Numbered from the stretch's first letter, positions 16,531 through 25,504 are shown. The stretch: DNA of 64,000 bases from Maribacter algarum (ex Zhang et al. 2020) (GCF_005885635.1 NZ_VATY01000002.1:744001-808000), one strand, 5' to 3'. Notes: generated from the sequence alone by a model not told the origin. Translations and numbers: made by a program.

Positions 16531-18702
16531 TTATTTCTTGCTTCCTACTAACTCCAACTGATCTACGCTAACATTGGTCGTAAACATACCGTAATTGACC
16601 ACAGCCTTGCCTTTTTCTAGGGTGTCAATAGAGCCCACAGCCTTGCCGTCTATCATTCGAACACGGTCTCCAACTTTAAAAACGGGCTTCGGTTGGTTTT
16701 TTTCATTTTGAACTGCTTTTTTCTTTTCGACTTTCTTTTTTTGACGAATGACCTTGACTTCTTTTTGAACTTCCTGAGCTACTTGAGCCTTTTTTGTCCG
16801 TTCGGCTTTATCCTGTTTGGCTGATTTCTTTTTTCGCTTGCTGTTTTCGGTTTCAACAATACGAATCAGTTCAGATACCATGACGCGCTTTTTCTTATCC
16901 TGAAAGTACTTGTTGGCTACTTTATCCACTTTGTTGCCCAAATGTACCATGCGCTGGTCGTGGTCGTATAATTCCTGATAATTTTCAAGTTTAGCTTTAA
17001 TCTTGGCATTCAGTTTTTCCAATCGTGCAGCTTCTTCTCTTGCTTTGGACTCTTCTTCTTGCATTCTAGAGCCCGTTTTAGCCATTTTGCTGCGTTCTTT
17101 TTGCAATTTGGCTATTGTGGCATCAAAACGCACTTTGCCGCGTTCTATCTTCTTCTTTGACTTGTTGATAAGCGAGTAGGGGATGCCGTTCTTTTGTGCT
17201 ACTTCAAAAGTGAAGGAACTACCAGCTTCACCCAGGACCAATTGAAAGGTCGGTTCCAATGTTTTACCGTCAAAAAGCATGTTGGCATTGGAGATATGAG
17301 GCAATTCGTTGGCAAGCAGTTTCAAATTGGCGTAATGGGTTGTTATTACGCCGTATGCCTCCCGCTCGTAAAATACTTCAAGAAAAGTTTCCGCCAAGGC
17401 ACCGCCAAGTTCTGGGTCACTACCTGTACCGAACTCATCGATTAGGAACAGCGTATTGGCATTGCACTTCTTTAAAAAAGAGTTCATGTTTTTAAGCCGA
17501 TAGCTGTACGTACTTAAATGATTTTCAATGGATTGATTGTCTCCTATATCCGTTAAAATTCTATCAAATAAACAAATCGAACTTCGTTCATGAACGGGAA
17601 TAAGCAGTCCGCTTTGCAACATCACTTGCAGTAATCCAATGGTTTTTAGCGTGATACTTTTTCCACCAGCATTCGGGCCTGAAATAACAATAATTCGATT
17701 TTCTGGATGTAATTCTATGGTCTGCGGAAAGGTTTTCTCACCTCTTATTTTGTTATCTAAGAAAAGCAGTGGATGATATGCATCCCTTAAAAATAGACGC
17801 TTCTCCTCGTTTATCTTTGGAAGTAACGCATTCGTATCGGAGGCATATTTTGCTTTTGCCGCTGTGACATCAATTTGTGCAAGAAACTCTTGATAATCCG
17901 AAAGAATAGGGGCAAAGGGGCGTATTAGTGCCGTAAGTTGATTTAGGATTCTTTGAATTTCTTCCTTTTCATCAAATTCCAGGTTATTGAGCTCGCGACT
18001 GTACTTCAAAGTGGCTTCAGGTTCTATGTAAACAATACTTCCCGTTTTGGAATTACCCATAACCGAACCTTTTACTTTTCTACGGTACATGGCTTTAACC
18101 GCTAAAACACGACGGTTCTCGTAAACGGACTCCCGAATATCATCCAAATAATCCGAGCCGTTATACAAATTCAGGGCAGAAGCAAAGCTTTGGCTAATCT
18201 TTCCCTTGACCTGGTTCATCTGTCTACGAATAGAAAATAACTTGTCCGAAGCACGATCTTTAACTTCTCCGAATCGGTCAATAACCGAATCTATTTCTTT
18301 AGGAATCTCGGTGTTTAATGCAATTTCCTCGCTAGCTGCGAACAACAAAGGATAATACTCCTTAAATTTTTTAAAGAATTTCTTGTGCGTGGCAATAGTT
18401 GTACATATGGTCCCGATTTTCCGAAAACTTCCGACCTCCAAGGTTGTGTTTTCGATTTTTAGAAGACTCAATTCGGAATCAATACGGTCAAATCCATGAT
18501 TGGGAATGCGATTTTCGCTAACCAACGAGGATAAATATTCCGAGGTTTGGCCTAAAACCAAGCGGATTGCTCCCTCATCTAACATGGGTTTGATTTCAAG
18601 AGCACGTTCCTTACCCAATTCTGTATTGCACCTTGCTGCAATTTGTTGCAGAACCGTTGGAAACTCTAGGTCTTGAAGTGTTTTAGTATGTATTGAAATC
18701 AT
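16531..18702 (-). CDS. mutS2: MutS2-family DNA-binding ATPase lacking the Smr domain
   Basis: The N-terminus (TKTLQDLEFPTVLQQIAARC) and the helical core are typical of MutS2. The ATPase has Walker A GPNAGGKS and Walker B LFLIDEFGTGSDPELGGALAE, then a long charged coiled coil and a C-terminal KOW-like segment (FKVGDRVRMIDGKAVGSIDTL). It stops there: the Smr nuclease domain that ends Bacillus-type MutS2 is missing. MutS2 proteins act on branched DNA or on collided ribosomes rather than in mismatch repair. The start is the ATG at 18702, because a perfect -7 box at 18728-18721 overlaps the alternative TTG at 18723. Confidence 0.9.
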   Translation of the reverse strand: MISIHTKTLQDLEFPTVLQQIAARCNTELGKERALEIKPMLDEGAIRLVLGQTSEYLSSLVSENRIPNHGFDRIDSELSLLKIENTTLEVGSFRKIGTICTTIATHKKFFKKFKEYYPLLFAASEEIALNTEIPKEIDSVIDRFGEVKDRASDKLFSIRRQMNQVKGKISQSFASALNLYNGSDYLDDIRESVYENRRVLAVKAMYRRKVKGSVMGNSKTGSIVYIEPEATLKYSRELNNLEFDEKEEIQRILNQLTALIRPFAPILSDYQEFLAQIDVTAAKAKYASDTNALLPKINEEKRLFLRDAYHPLLFLDNKIRGEKTFPQTIELHPENRIIVISGPNAGGKSITLKTIGLLQVMLQSGLLIPVHERSSICLFDRILTDIGDNQSIENHLSTYSYRLKNMNSFLKKCNANTLFLIDEFGTGSDPELGGALAETFLEVFYEREAYGVITTHYANLKLLANELPHISNANMLFDGKTLEPTFQLVLGEAGSSFTFEVAQKNGIPYSLINKSKKKIERGKVRFDATIAKLQKERSKMAKTGSRMQEEESKAREEAARLEKLNAKIKAKLENYQELYDHDQRMVHLGNKVDKVANKYFQDKKKRVMVSELIRIVETENSKRKKKSAKQDKAERTKKAQVAQEVQKEVKVIRQKKKVEKKKAVQNEKNQPKPVFKVGDRVRMIDGKAVGSIDTLEKGKAVVNYGMFTTNVSVDQLELVGSKK

Positions 18703-18720
18703 AGTTGATAAAACCGAAGG

Positions 18721-18728
18721 CAAATGTA
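18721..18728 (-). promoter_or_regulatory. -7 box TACATTTG of mutS2
   Basis: The minus strand reads TACATTTG, an exact TAnnTTTG, 18 bases before the ATG at 18702. It decides the start, because the upstream TTG lies inside the box. Confidence 0.5.
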
Positions 18729-18917
18729 TGGAATACGCTTTAGACTAAAAACATTCTCAAGTCCAAGAACAGGAAAGTCGGAGTGTGCATAACAAATCCG
18801 TGGTTTTTTCGACCAAATGCACACCCTTAATACAATATTTTAACCCTAATAGCTGTTTTAGTCAGAACCTACTTACGCGATAGCGTTTCTTACGCCTCGT
18901 ATGTTATTCAAATTTAT

Positions 18918-19982
18918 ATGAAACATTTTTTCCAAGTCTTAGGTTTTTGTAGCGTTTTAGTGGCGCTTACGAGTTGTACTTCAACTAAGGAATTGACAAT
19001 TAGTACTATAGAGCCTTCCCCTGTTGATTTTTCCAGTCAAATTAGAAAAATTGGTATCGTAAACAGCAGCCAGTCGTCATTTGTAAAGAGCTATTCCACC
19101 CGCTTGGAACAACTCATCGTAATGGAAGAAAGATGGCTTGCGGAAAAGGGGACGGAAGCTGCCCTGACTGGGCTTTTCGATGAATTGGCGCAAGATAAAC
19201 GTTTTGATACCGTACGAATTTTGGAAAACCTTGATGGAGAAGTGACTGATTTTGGAACAAGACCAAGCAATGCTACCTGGGATAAAATAGCTGAAATCTG
19301 CCAGACTAATGGTGTTGATGCTATATTCTCCTTAGCCTCTCACGATACTGAAACACAATTCTCTTTAAAGAAAACAAAAATTGATCAACTAGACATGATG
19401 CGCGACAGAACACGTGTTTCCGCCCAAGAGATAACCTTAGAAACCCTTATCGAGAACGGATGGCGAGTTTATGACCCAAAACAAAGAATATTAGTTGACG
19501 AGTTTACCTCAAACGAACAAATTACCGCGTCGGCAAAAGGTATAAGTCCTGTTGATGCACTTCAGGCTATTGATAAACGCCGCGAAACTCTATTGGAACA
19601 AAGTAAAAGTGCTGGAAGCTCATATGCACAACGTATGCAACCCAAAAAGCTAGATGTTCAAAGGCATTACTACGTAATAGGTACAAGAAATTTTGAGTTA
19701 GCCGATGATAAAATTCAAGAAGGAGCCTATCATGAAGCGATAAAGCTGTGGGAGGAAGAAATTGCAAACCCTAAAGCAAAAATAAGTGGTCGGGCATGTT
19801 ATAATCTTGCCGTCATAAATGAATTTAATGGCAACCTAAATGCCGCAATGAATTGGGCAAATAAGTCTTACGATTTGCACAAAGAGGATGCTACGCTAGA
19901 TTACATAACTGCTTTGGAACGTCGACAAGCACAGAGTGATGTATTAAAAGTCCAACTGGCCAACACTTCATTTGAAGATTAA
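18918..19982 (+). CDS. DUF6340-type lipoprotein with TPR-like C-terminus
   Basis: A lipoprotein signal (MKHFFQVLGFCSVLVALTSC, Cys20) is followed by a 330-residue periplasmic or outer-membrane part. The middle (DAIFSLASHDTETQFSLKKTKIDQLD) fits the DUF6340 family. The end holds a TPR-like pair (AYHEAIKLWEEEIANPKAKISGRACYNLAVINEFNGNLNAAMNWA). Its biochemical role is unknown; envelope assembly or stress sensing is only a guess. CTTACGC occurs twice, 18 bases apart, just upstream (near 18870 and 18888), with no clear -7 box. Confidence 0.8.
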   Translation: MKHFFQVLGFCSVLVALTSCTSTKELTISTIEPSPVDFSSQIRKIGIVNSSQSSFVKSYSTRLEQLIVMEERWLAEKGTEAALTGLFDELAQDKRFDTVRILENLDGEVTDFGTRPSNATWDKIAEICQTNGVDAIFSLASHDTETQFSLKKTKIDQLDMMRDRTRVSAQEITLETLIENGWRVYDPKQRILVDEFTSNEQITASAKGISPVDALQAIDKRRETLLEQSKSAGSSYAQRMQPKKLDVQRHYYVIGTRNFELADDKIQEGAYHEAIKLWEEEIANPKAKISGRACYNLAVINEFNGNLNAAMNWANKSYDLHKEDATLDYITALERRQAQSDVLKVQLANTSFED

Positions 19983-20036
19983 AAAAGACCCTCTCTTTGT
20001 GCAGAAGCCTATAGCATAAGTAGGCCAAAACATCTA

Positions 20037-20055
20037 TTTTTACCCTTGGTAAAAA
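20037..20055. promoter_or_regulatory. Inverted repeat upstream of ung
   Basis: TTTTTACC (20037-20044) and GGTAAAAA (20048-20055) form a perfect 8-bp inverted repeat with a 3-base centre, 13 bases before the ung ATG. It contains TACCCTTG, one mismatch from the -7 consensus, so a promoter-operator overlap is possible. Confidence 0.35.
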
Positions 20056-20068
20056 AGGAGAATTATAT

Positions 20069-20734
20069 ATGGATGTCAAAATACATGAAAGCTGGAAGGA
20101 GCACCTCAAACAGGAATTTCAACAACCTTACTTTCATTCCCTTATTGATTTTGTGAGAGGAGAGTACACCTCTGGTACTTGCTATCCCAAAGGAAAGGAT
20201 ATTTTTGCCGCCTTTGACCACTGTCATTTTATGGCCACAAAAGTAGTTATTATAGGGCAGGACCCGTATCATGGACCAAACCAAGCTAATGGACTTTGTT
20301 TCTCTGTCAAAGATGACATTCCTCATCCACCATCTTTAATCAACATATTTAAAGAAATTCAGAATGAATTGGGCGTTTCATATCCTGAAAGTGGTAACCT
20401 TGAACGCTGGGCGAAACAGGGAGTACTTTTACTAAATGCAACGCTTACAGTACGAGCGCATCAAGCCGGAAGCCATCAGAAAAAAGGCTGGGAACAGTTT
20501 ACCGACGCCGTAATCAAGAAATTATCAGATGAAAGAGAAGACCTCATTTTTTTACTTTGGGGTGGATTTGCCAAAAAGAAATCTAGATTGATTGATTCAG
20601 ACAAACACCAAGTTCTCACCTCAGGGCACCCTTCACCATTGAGTGCAAATCGTGGCTATTGGTTTGGAAACGGACATTTTAGTCAAGCAAATGAAATTTT
20701 GAACCTTTTAGAAAAAGAACCTATAAGTTGGTGA
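20069..20734 (+). CDS. ung: Uracil-DNA glycosylase (family 1)
   Basis: Removes uracil from DNA after cytosine deamination or dUTP misincorporation. The catalytic water-activating motif GQDPYHGPNQANGLCFSV, the LLNATLTVR block, LLWGGFAKKK and the DNA-intercalating HPSPLSANRG loop are all present. At 221 residues it is full length. It is monocistronic, with a palindromic sequence upstream and an inverted repeat downstream. Confidence 0.97.
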   Translation: MDVKIHESWKEHLKQEFQQPYFHSLIDFVRGEYTSGTCYPKGKDIFAAFDHCHFMATKVVIIGQDPYHGPNQANGLCFSVKDDIPHPPSLINIFKEIQNELGVSYPESGNLERWAKQGVLLLNATLTVRAHQAGSHQKKGWEQFTDAVIKKLSDEREDLIFLLWGGFAKKKSRLIDSDKHQVLTSGHPSPLSANRGYWFGNGHFSQANEILNLLEKEPISW

Positions 20735-20758
20735 AAAAGTAAGGTTCGAGCTTTCATT

Positions 20759-20815
20759 TTTTGTTTAACATAAATAGCTGCTACTGTAGTTTAAATGGAA
20801 TTTTGTTAAACAAAA
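20759..20815. repeat. Long-spaced 11-bp inverted repeat between ung and the receiver gene
   Basis: TTTTGTTTAAC (20759-20769) and GTTAAACAAAA (20805-20815) are exact reverse complements, separated by 35 bases. It could be a regulatory hairpin or a weak terminator for ung; there is no T-run. The rest of the gap holds nothing recognisable. Confidence 0.45.
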
Positions 20816-20892
20816 CACGAAAACCTAATCAATAAGAAATTCAATAGAAGGAAAATTACTACTTTAGTTAAAGCCAAACCACCTTTAATTTT

Positions 20893-21318
20893 ATGAATTC
20901 CCCTAATTTGAATTCCATTCTTTTAGTCGACGATGACGAAATTAGTAATCTATTCAACAAAATTTTTATTGGAAAATTAAACCTCAACGTAGATGTCGAC
21001 TTTGTCCTAAATGGGAGAGAAGCTTTAGATTTATTGATTCCATCTGAAGAATACACAACAGTCCTCATGCCATGTTTGTTGTTATTGGATATTAAAATGC
21101 CGCTCATGGATGGATGGCAGTTCTTAGAAGCTTACGAAGAACAGGTTAGTGCTGAGATTAAGGATGAAATCACCATTATTATGCTTACAACAAGCAAGAA
21201 TGAAGGGGACAAAATAAAGGCGATGAAAAACCCAATTATAAAAGAGTTCATTCAAAAACCACTTTCAGAAAAGGCTCTCCGAACATTGGTGGCTAAGTAC
21301 TTTCCAGCGAGTAAATAG
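20893..21318 (+). CDS. Single-domain response regulator (CheY-like receiver)
   Basis: A lone receiver domain of 141 residues. It has the acidic triad DDD at 13-15, the phospho-acceptor Asp66 in LLLLDIKMPLMDGW, the switch Thr in IIMLTTSKNEG, and Lys in FIQKPLS. There is no output domain, so it must act by protein contact or phosphotransfer with an unlinked kinase; none is nearby. This form is widespread in flavobacteria. Confidence 0.93.
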   Translation: MNSPNLNSILLVDDDEISNLFNKIFIGKLNLNVDVDFVLNGREALDLLIPSEEYTTVLMPCLLLLDIKMPLMDGWQFLEAYEEQVSAEIKDEITIIMLTTSKNEGDKIKAMKNPIIKEFIQKPLSEKALRTLVAKYFPASK

Positions 21319-21334
21319 TGAAGTGTAATTAAAA

Positions 21335-22180
21335 TTAGGCCACTATATCTTGAAACGACAATAATTTTTCAATTCTACCTAATTCTTTAAGGGTACTACA
21401 GACTTTGTCGATGTCCTTTTTTTCAATTTGTTTCTGACTCCATCGCGTAAGCGAAAGCCATTCTTGTATATCAGGCAACTGCTGGCTGTATCTATTAGAT
21501 AAGGTTTTATCGATACTTGGAATATTCTTGAATTCAGAAGTATGAATATTTATAATTTCCAAAATATGCTTTAAAGTTGACGGATGTTCGTCCATAAATC
21601 TATTCGTCGCGGCAACAACAAAACAGGGCCAAGGGGTAGGGCAGTCCCCTAATCTTCGAAAAGTGCCATTGTCCACAATTGGTTTTGTGGTAAAATGCTC
21701 CCAAAGGAAATAGTCTGCAGTACCTTCAGTTAGAGCTTCGACTGCTCCGTCGAGATTATTGATTACCTCAAACTGTAAATCATCAATGTTCCACCCTTCC
21801 CTTTGGGCATTTACATAAGCCATAAGATGACTTCCGCTGCCGAAGCGACTGATTGCTGCTTTTGTTGTTGAAAGCTCTTCTATGGTTTCGTATTTGCTCT
21901 TGGCGCCAACATGTATGCCCCATTGTAATGGAGTTGCAATGAATTCTTGAATAACCTTGGAAGGATTCCCCTCGGTAATACTTTTTACCAGGCCTTCGGT
22001 TAGAATAATTGCTAAGTCTGTTTCATGGTCTTGAAGCATTTGACACATTCTTCCTGTTCCTTCGGGAATATCTGTCCATGTTAGGTCAATGCCTCTTTCT
22101 GTAAAAGCACCTTCTTCAATAGCCATGTGCCATGGAAGGTTGAAATGCTCGGGTACACCAATAATATTTACTTTTTTCAT
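21335..22180 (-). CDS. Substrate-binding-protein-like protein without signal peptide
   Basis: A two-lobed periplasmic-binding-protein fold of the NMT1/SsuA/ThiY type: KVNIIGVPEHFNLPWHMAIEEGAF at the start, DLAIILTEGLVKSI, and SRFGSGSHLMAYV. No signal peptide or lipobox is visible and no ABC permease or ATPase is near, so it may work in the cytosol as a ligand-binding or enzyme-like protein. The ATG at 22180 is preferred over the TTG at 22195. It follows the nucleoside phosphorylase gene by 45 bp on the same strand, suggesting a nucleoside, pyrimidine or thiamine-related ligand (inference). Confidence 0.78.
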   Translation of the reverse strand: MKKVNIIGVPEHFNLPWHMAIEEGAFTERGIDLTWTDIPEGTGRMCQMLQDHETDLAIILTEGLVKSITEGNPSKVIQEFIATPLQWGIHVGAKSKYETIEELSTTKAAISRFGSGSHLMAYVNAQREGWNIDDLQFEVINNLDGAVEALTEGTADYFLWEHFTTKPIVDNGTFRRLGDCPTPWPCFVVAATNRFMDEHPSTLKHILEIINIHTSEFKNIPSIDKTLSNRYSQQLPDIQEWLSLTRWSQKQIEKKDIDKVCSTLKELGRIEKLLSFQDIVA

Positions 22181-22225
22181 AGGAATCAATTGCAAATCAA
22201 AACTACAAGTTGCCGACTTCTCATT

Positions 22226-23098
22226 TTAGTTGCTCATCAACTTTTCTAAAGTATATTGAATGAGGTCGTCAACTGCTTTTTGTGGATTTTTTGAGAACTC
22301 ACCCGTAACACGATTGGCTAAAATACAGTTCATAGAAACTGCTCGATGAGCTAGCAGTTTTGAGAGCCCATAAATACCTGAAGTTTCCATTTCTAAGTTG
22401 GTTATTTTAAGGGAATCGTGTTCAAAAGAAGCGATTTTGTTATTCAAGGATACATCGGCTAGTTCTAAACGAAGTTTCCTGCCTTGCGGCCCATAGAACC
22501 CAATGTTTGTGGCTGTTAGTCCAAATCGTATACGATTTGAGGATAATTGAGCTGCTAGGCTCTTATCGCATTTGACTACGTAGGGTACCGATTTATCTGA
22601 AGACCAACCTGTGTGTTTTACAAAGGCTTCCGAAATTACCTTATGTTGAATGGTATCGCTCTTATAGGCATGTAAAAGTCCATCAAATCCCATGGCAAAT
22701 TCACTTATCAAAAAGGAATCTACAGCTACATCCGATTGAATCGCACCTGAGGTTCCTATTCGGATAATATCCAGTTTCGTTTTATTGGATTTTACTATAC
22801 GTTTCTCAAAATCTACATTGACTAAAGCGTCCAATTCATTGAAAACGATGTCGATATTATCTGTGCCAATTCCAGTAGAAATAACACTGATGCGTTTTTT
22901 GTTCAAAGTCCCCGTATGGGTTATAAACTCTCGTTTTCCTTTTTTGAATTCAATGGAATCGAAATGTTTGGATACATCAGAAACGCGGTCAGGGTCACCA
23001 ACGGTAATTATGGTGGTTGCGATATCTTCAGGAAGTATATTAAGGTGGTAAATGCTGCCATCAGCATTTAGAATAAGCTCAGATGGCCCTAATTGCAT
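22226..23098 (-). CDS. Nucleoside phosphorylase (uridine phosphorylase-like)
   Basis: Phosphorolyses nucleosides for salvage. Visible PNP/UDP-family motifs are TIITVGDPDRVSDVS (phosphate-binding GDPxR), VISTGIGTDNIDIVFNELD, IIRIGTSGAIQ, and LEMETSGIYGLSKLLAHRAVS (ribose-binding ExEt). Length is 290 residues. The start lies one base after the stop of the DUF1835 gene, so both are in one operon. The coding sequence contains the second copy of the AAATCGTATACGATTT palindrome. Purine or pyrimidine preference cannot be told with confidence. Confidence 0.9.
   Translation of the reverse strand: MQLGPSELILNADGSIYHLNILPEDIATTIITVGDPDRVSDVSKHFDSIEFKKGKREFITHTGTLNKKRISVISTGIGTDNIDIVFNELDALVNVDFEKRIVKSNKTKLDIIRIGTSGAIQSDVAVDSFLISEFAMGFDGLLHAYKSDTIQHKVISEAFVKHTGWSSDKSVPYVVKCDKSLAAQLSSNRIRFGLTATNIGFYGPQGRKLRLELADVSLNNKIASFEHDSLKITNLEMETSGIYGLSKLLAHRAVSMNCILANRVTGEFSKNPQKAVDDLIQYTLEKLMSN
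22523..22538. repeat. 16-bp perfect palindrome AAATCGTATACGATTT, copy 2
   Basis: Identical to the palindrome at 16480-16495, here inside the nucleoside phosphorylase coding sequence, where it encodes part of NRIRFG. Confidence 0.5.
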
Positions 23099-23099
23099 T

Positions 23100-24032
23100 C
23101 TATAATTTTAGAATTCTATCCGTATTGGTGTTGTACAAGAAGTTATATTTTAAAGCACCCCCTAGATATACATCATTATCCTGAATACAGGAGTAGTAGC
23201 TTGTTTGGGCATCCAAAATTTCCTTGCCTTTTTGAGTAAGTTTGACCGGATTGAAAGAAGAAAACAAAGGTTTTAACCTAGAAATTGCTCTTTCATACTG
23301 ACTGTCACCAAAACCTAAAGAACCTTGATTTTTAAGAATTGTGCCTAAAAGCTCTTTTTTGTTCTTGAGTTTTTGGTCTGCGCTAAGTTGTAGAATGTTG
23401 TTTTCCATGGCATTAAGTCCATTCCTAATAGAAGGAAAACGATGCAAGTGCGCTGTGATAGCATCTGATAGATAATCGAATTGGTAATTTTTGTAATCCG
23501 TAAGATTTTCTAAGCGCATCGGATTATCACTGCAATACAACTGCCATACATAATCCGCATATTCAATATCATCTTGTCTAAGGACAACTTTATTTTCGTA
23601 GAGTTTGAGCAATTGCTCATCGTTCAGCTCATTCAAGGCGTATAGCTTGTCAGTACTATCTTCTTTACCACTACAAACCAAAGATATTTCGGCATACTTA
23701 CGATTTGATTTCAGCCAGCTGATAACGGCTAACATATTCACTTGGCAGAACAAATCATATTCAAACCATAGTACGATTTGGTCTTGCTGCTTGTGATTGC
23801 AAAGTGAACGATATTCTTTTAAGGTTTTCTCAATAAATGAAGATTTTGAGACCTTGTAATTCTTGTTTAGGAATTCAAAACGGGCTTTCCAAAAAGATTC
23901 GCTGCCTACATTGGTAAGTGTTTTGCCTTCACAAAGCATTTCGCGCCATGTGATAACATCACCTTTAAGCTTAAGGGAGTCTAGTCTTTGGGTAAAACTA
24001 TCTCCATTTGTAATATGCAAAAGGGAACTCAT
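23100..24032 (-). CDS. DUF1835 domain protein
   Basis: The N-terminal part (LLHITNGDSFTQRLDSLKLKGDVITWREMLCEG) is the DUF1835 pattern. The charged middle and QYERAISRLKPLFSSFNPVKLTQKGKEIL near the end look like a helical, possibly winged-helix-like region. The biochemical function is unknown. It is first in a three-gene operon with the nucleoside phosphorylase (1-bp gap) and the binding-protein-like gene. Upstream, a TTTG is followed 18 bases later by TACTTTTA, one mismatch from the -7 consensus. Confidence 0.8.
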   Translation of the reverse strand: MSSLLHITNGDSFTQRLDSLKLKGDVITWREMLCEGKTLTNVGSESFWKARFEFLNKNYKVSKSSFIEKTLKEYRSLCNHKQQDQIVLWFEYDLFCQVNMLAVISWLKSNRKYAEISLVCSGKEDSTDKLYALNELNDEQLLKLYENKVVLRQDDIEYADYVWQLYCSDNPMRLENLTDYKNYQFDYLSDAITAHLHRFPSIRNGLNAMENNILQLSADQKLKNKKELLGTILKNQGSLGFGDSQYERAISRLKPLFSSFNPVKLTQKGKEILDAQTSYYSCIQDNDVYLGGALKYNFLYNTNTDRILKL

Positions 24033-24166
24033 AGAGTCAGTAGTTTAGGTTGTAGTGTTAAAAGTAACATTTATTTGAATCCGTCAAAATAAAATTAACA
24101 CAAAATCAACTTTAAGTTTACTAAAACGCAGTACTGCAAGATTTAGTGCCATACTTATTGTCTTAA

Positions 24167-24493
24167 TTATCCGCCCACACGTTTTACGCTAAAACCTTTG
24201 TTTTTAAGCATATCCATAATCTTATCTCTATAATCACCTTGAATAATGATTGTGCCGTTTTTAAAACCTCCTCCAACACTTAATTTGGTTTTAATTTCTT
24301 TTGCTAGCTTCTTAAAGTCTGAATCCGAACCGTTATAACCTTCTAAAATAGTAATCGGCTTTCCTTTTCGCTTTTCATATTTGCAAATGATAGGCTCTTC
24401 TTGCAGCCAGATATCACTTTTTTCAATCGCTTTCTCTTCCTTTTCAGGTGTATGGTCAGGAAAAAGATTTTTGAGTTGGTCTTGTAAATCCAT
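24167..24493 (-). CDS. SUI1-family translation factor (YciH-like)
   Basis: 108 residues with the SUI1/eIF1 fold in the second half: KPITILEGYNGSDSDFKKLAKEIKTKLSVGGGFKNGTIIIQGDYRDKI. This includes the GGG-xxx-G loop and the QGD motif. Bacterial members are thought to affect initiation-codon selection under stress. It follows the 2OG-oxygenase gene by 4 bp and shares its promoter. Confidence 0.92.
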   Translation of the reverse strand: MDLQDQLKNLFPDHTPEKEEKAIEKSDIWLQEEPIICKYEKRKGKPITILEGYNGSDSDFKKLAKEIKTKLSVGGGFKNGTIIIQGDYRDKIMDMLKNKGFSVKRVGG

Positions 24494-24497
24494 CTTG

Positions 24498-25448
24498 TTA
24501 TTTCTTGATTAGACCTAATTCAATCAAGCGCTCATGCAAGAACTCCCCAGCGGTAGTATCTTCAAATCCTTTAGGATTAGCTTCATCCACACAGTTTTCT
24601 AAGCAATTCAAAGACATTTCGCTTATAGGATGCATAAAAAACGGAATCGAATATCTCGAAGTGCCCCAAAGCTCTTTCGGAGGATTCACCACTTGATGTA
24701 TCGTGGACTTTAGCTTGTTATTCGTGAGTCGTGAAAGCATATCACCAACATTAATCATGAGTTGGTCTGGTCGGGCAATGGCATCTACCCATTCCCCTTT
24801 GTGATTCATCACCTGTAGTCCTTTGCCGTGCGCACCCATTAGTAAGGTGATTAGATTAATGTCGCCATGCGCAGCTGCACGGACTGCGTTTTTAGGCTCT
24901 GAAGTAATAGGAGGGTAATGAATTGGTCTTAAGATGGAATTCCCATTCCTAATATATTCATCAAAATAGGTTTCTTCTAAGTCTAAATGTAAAGCTAAGG
25001 CCCGAAGCACATATTTAGCTGTCTTTTCAAGCATTTTATAGGTTTCTTTCCCAATGGCATTAAATTTTGGAAGCTCTTTTACAGTTACGTTATCCGGATA
25101 TTCAGATTCTAGTTTGGGATTGTCCTCAACATACTGACCGAAATGCCAAAACTCTTTTAAATCACCTTCTTTTCTACCTTTGGCATGTTCTTTTCCAAAG
25201 GAAGTATACCCGCGCTGTCCGCCAATCCCGGCAATCTCATAGCTGTCTTTGGTCTCTTGCGGCAAACCGAAAAACTGCTTTATCTCAGAATACAAATCTT
25301 CAACCAATTCTTCAGAAAGAAAGTGTCCACTCAGCGCCACAAAACCAATTTCTTCAAAGGCTTTACCAATTTCCTTGATAAACTTTTCTTTTCGGACGGA
25401 ATCACCAGAGGTGAAATCCGTTAAATCAACACTGGGTACGAGACTCAT
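24498..25448 (-). CDS. Isopenicillin N synthase-family 2OG-Fe(II) oxygenase
   Basis: A non-haem iron oxygenase with the facial triad HGD (in AAHGDINLITLL) and a distal His in LKSTIHQVVNP, plus the 2-oxoglutarate-binding RYSIPFF (RxS). The N-terminal DIOX_N segment is GKAFEEIGFVALSGH. At 316 residues it is full length. The substrate is unknown; the family covers antibiotic, hormone and amino-acid oxidation. It is co-transcribed with the SUI1 gene from a good promoter. Confidence 0.9.
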   Translation of the reverse strand: MSLVPSVDLTDFTSGDSVRKEKFIKEIGKAFEEIGFVALSGHFLSEELVEDLYSEIKQFFGLPQETKDSYEIAGIGGQRGYTSFGKEHAKGRKEGDLKEFWHFGQYVEDNPKLESEYPDNVTVKELPKFNAIGKETYKMLEKTAKYVLRALALHLDLEETYFDEYIRNGNSILRPIHYPPITSEPKNAVRAAAHGDINLITLLMGAHGKGLQVMNHKGEWVDAIARPDQLMINVGDMLSRLTNNKLKSTIHQVVNPPKELWGTSRYSIPFFMHPISEMSLNCLENCVDEANPKGFEDTTAGEFLHERLIELGLIKK

Positions 25449-25472
25449 ACAGATAAATTAAAAGGTTTCAAT

Positions 25473-25504
25473 CAAAGTTAATAAATATTGATGCGGCTTC
25501 TCAA
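25473..25504 (-). promoter_or_regulatory. Promoter of the 2OG-oxygenase/SUI1 operon (TTG-N21-TAACTTTG)
   Basis: On the minus strand a TTG (25504-25502) is followed after 21 bases by an exact -7 box TAACTTTG (25480-25473). The ATG is 24 bases further, at 25448. Confidence 0.6.
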
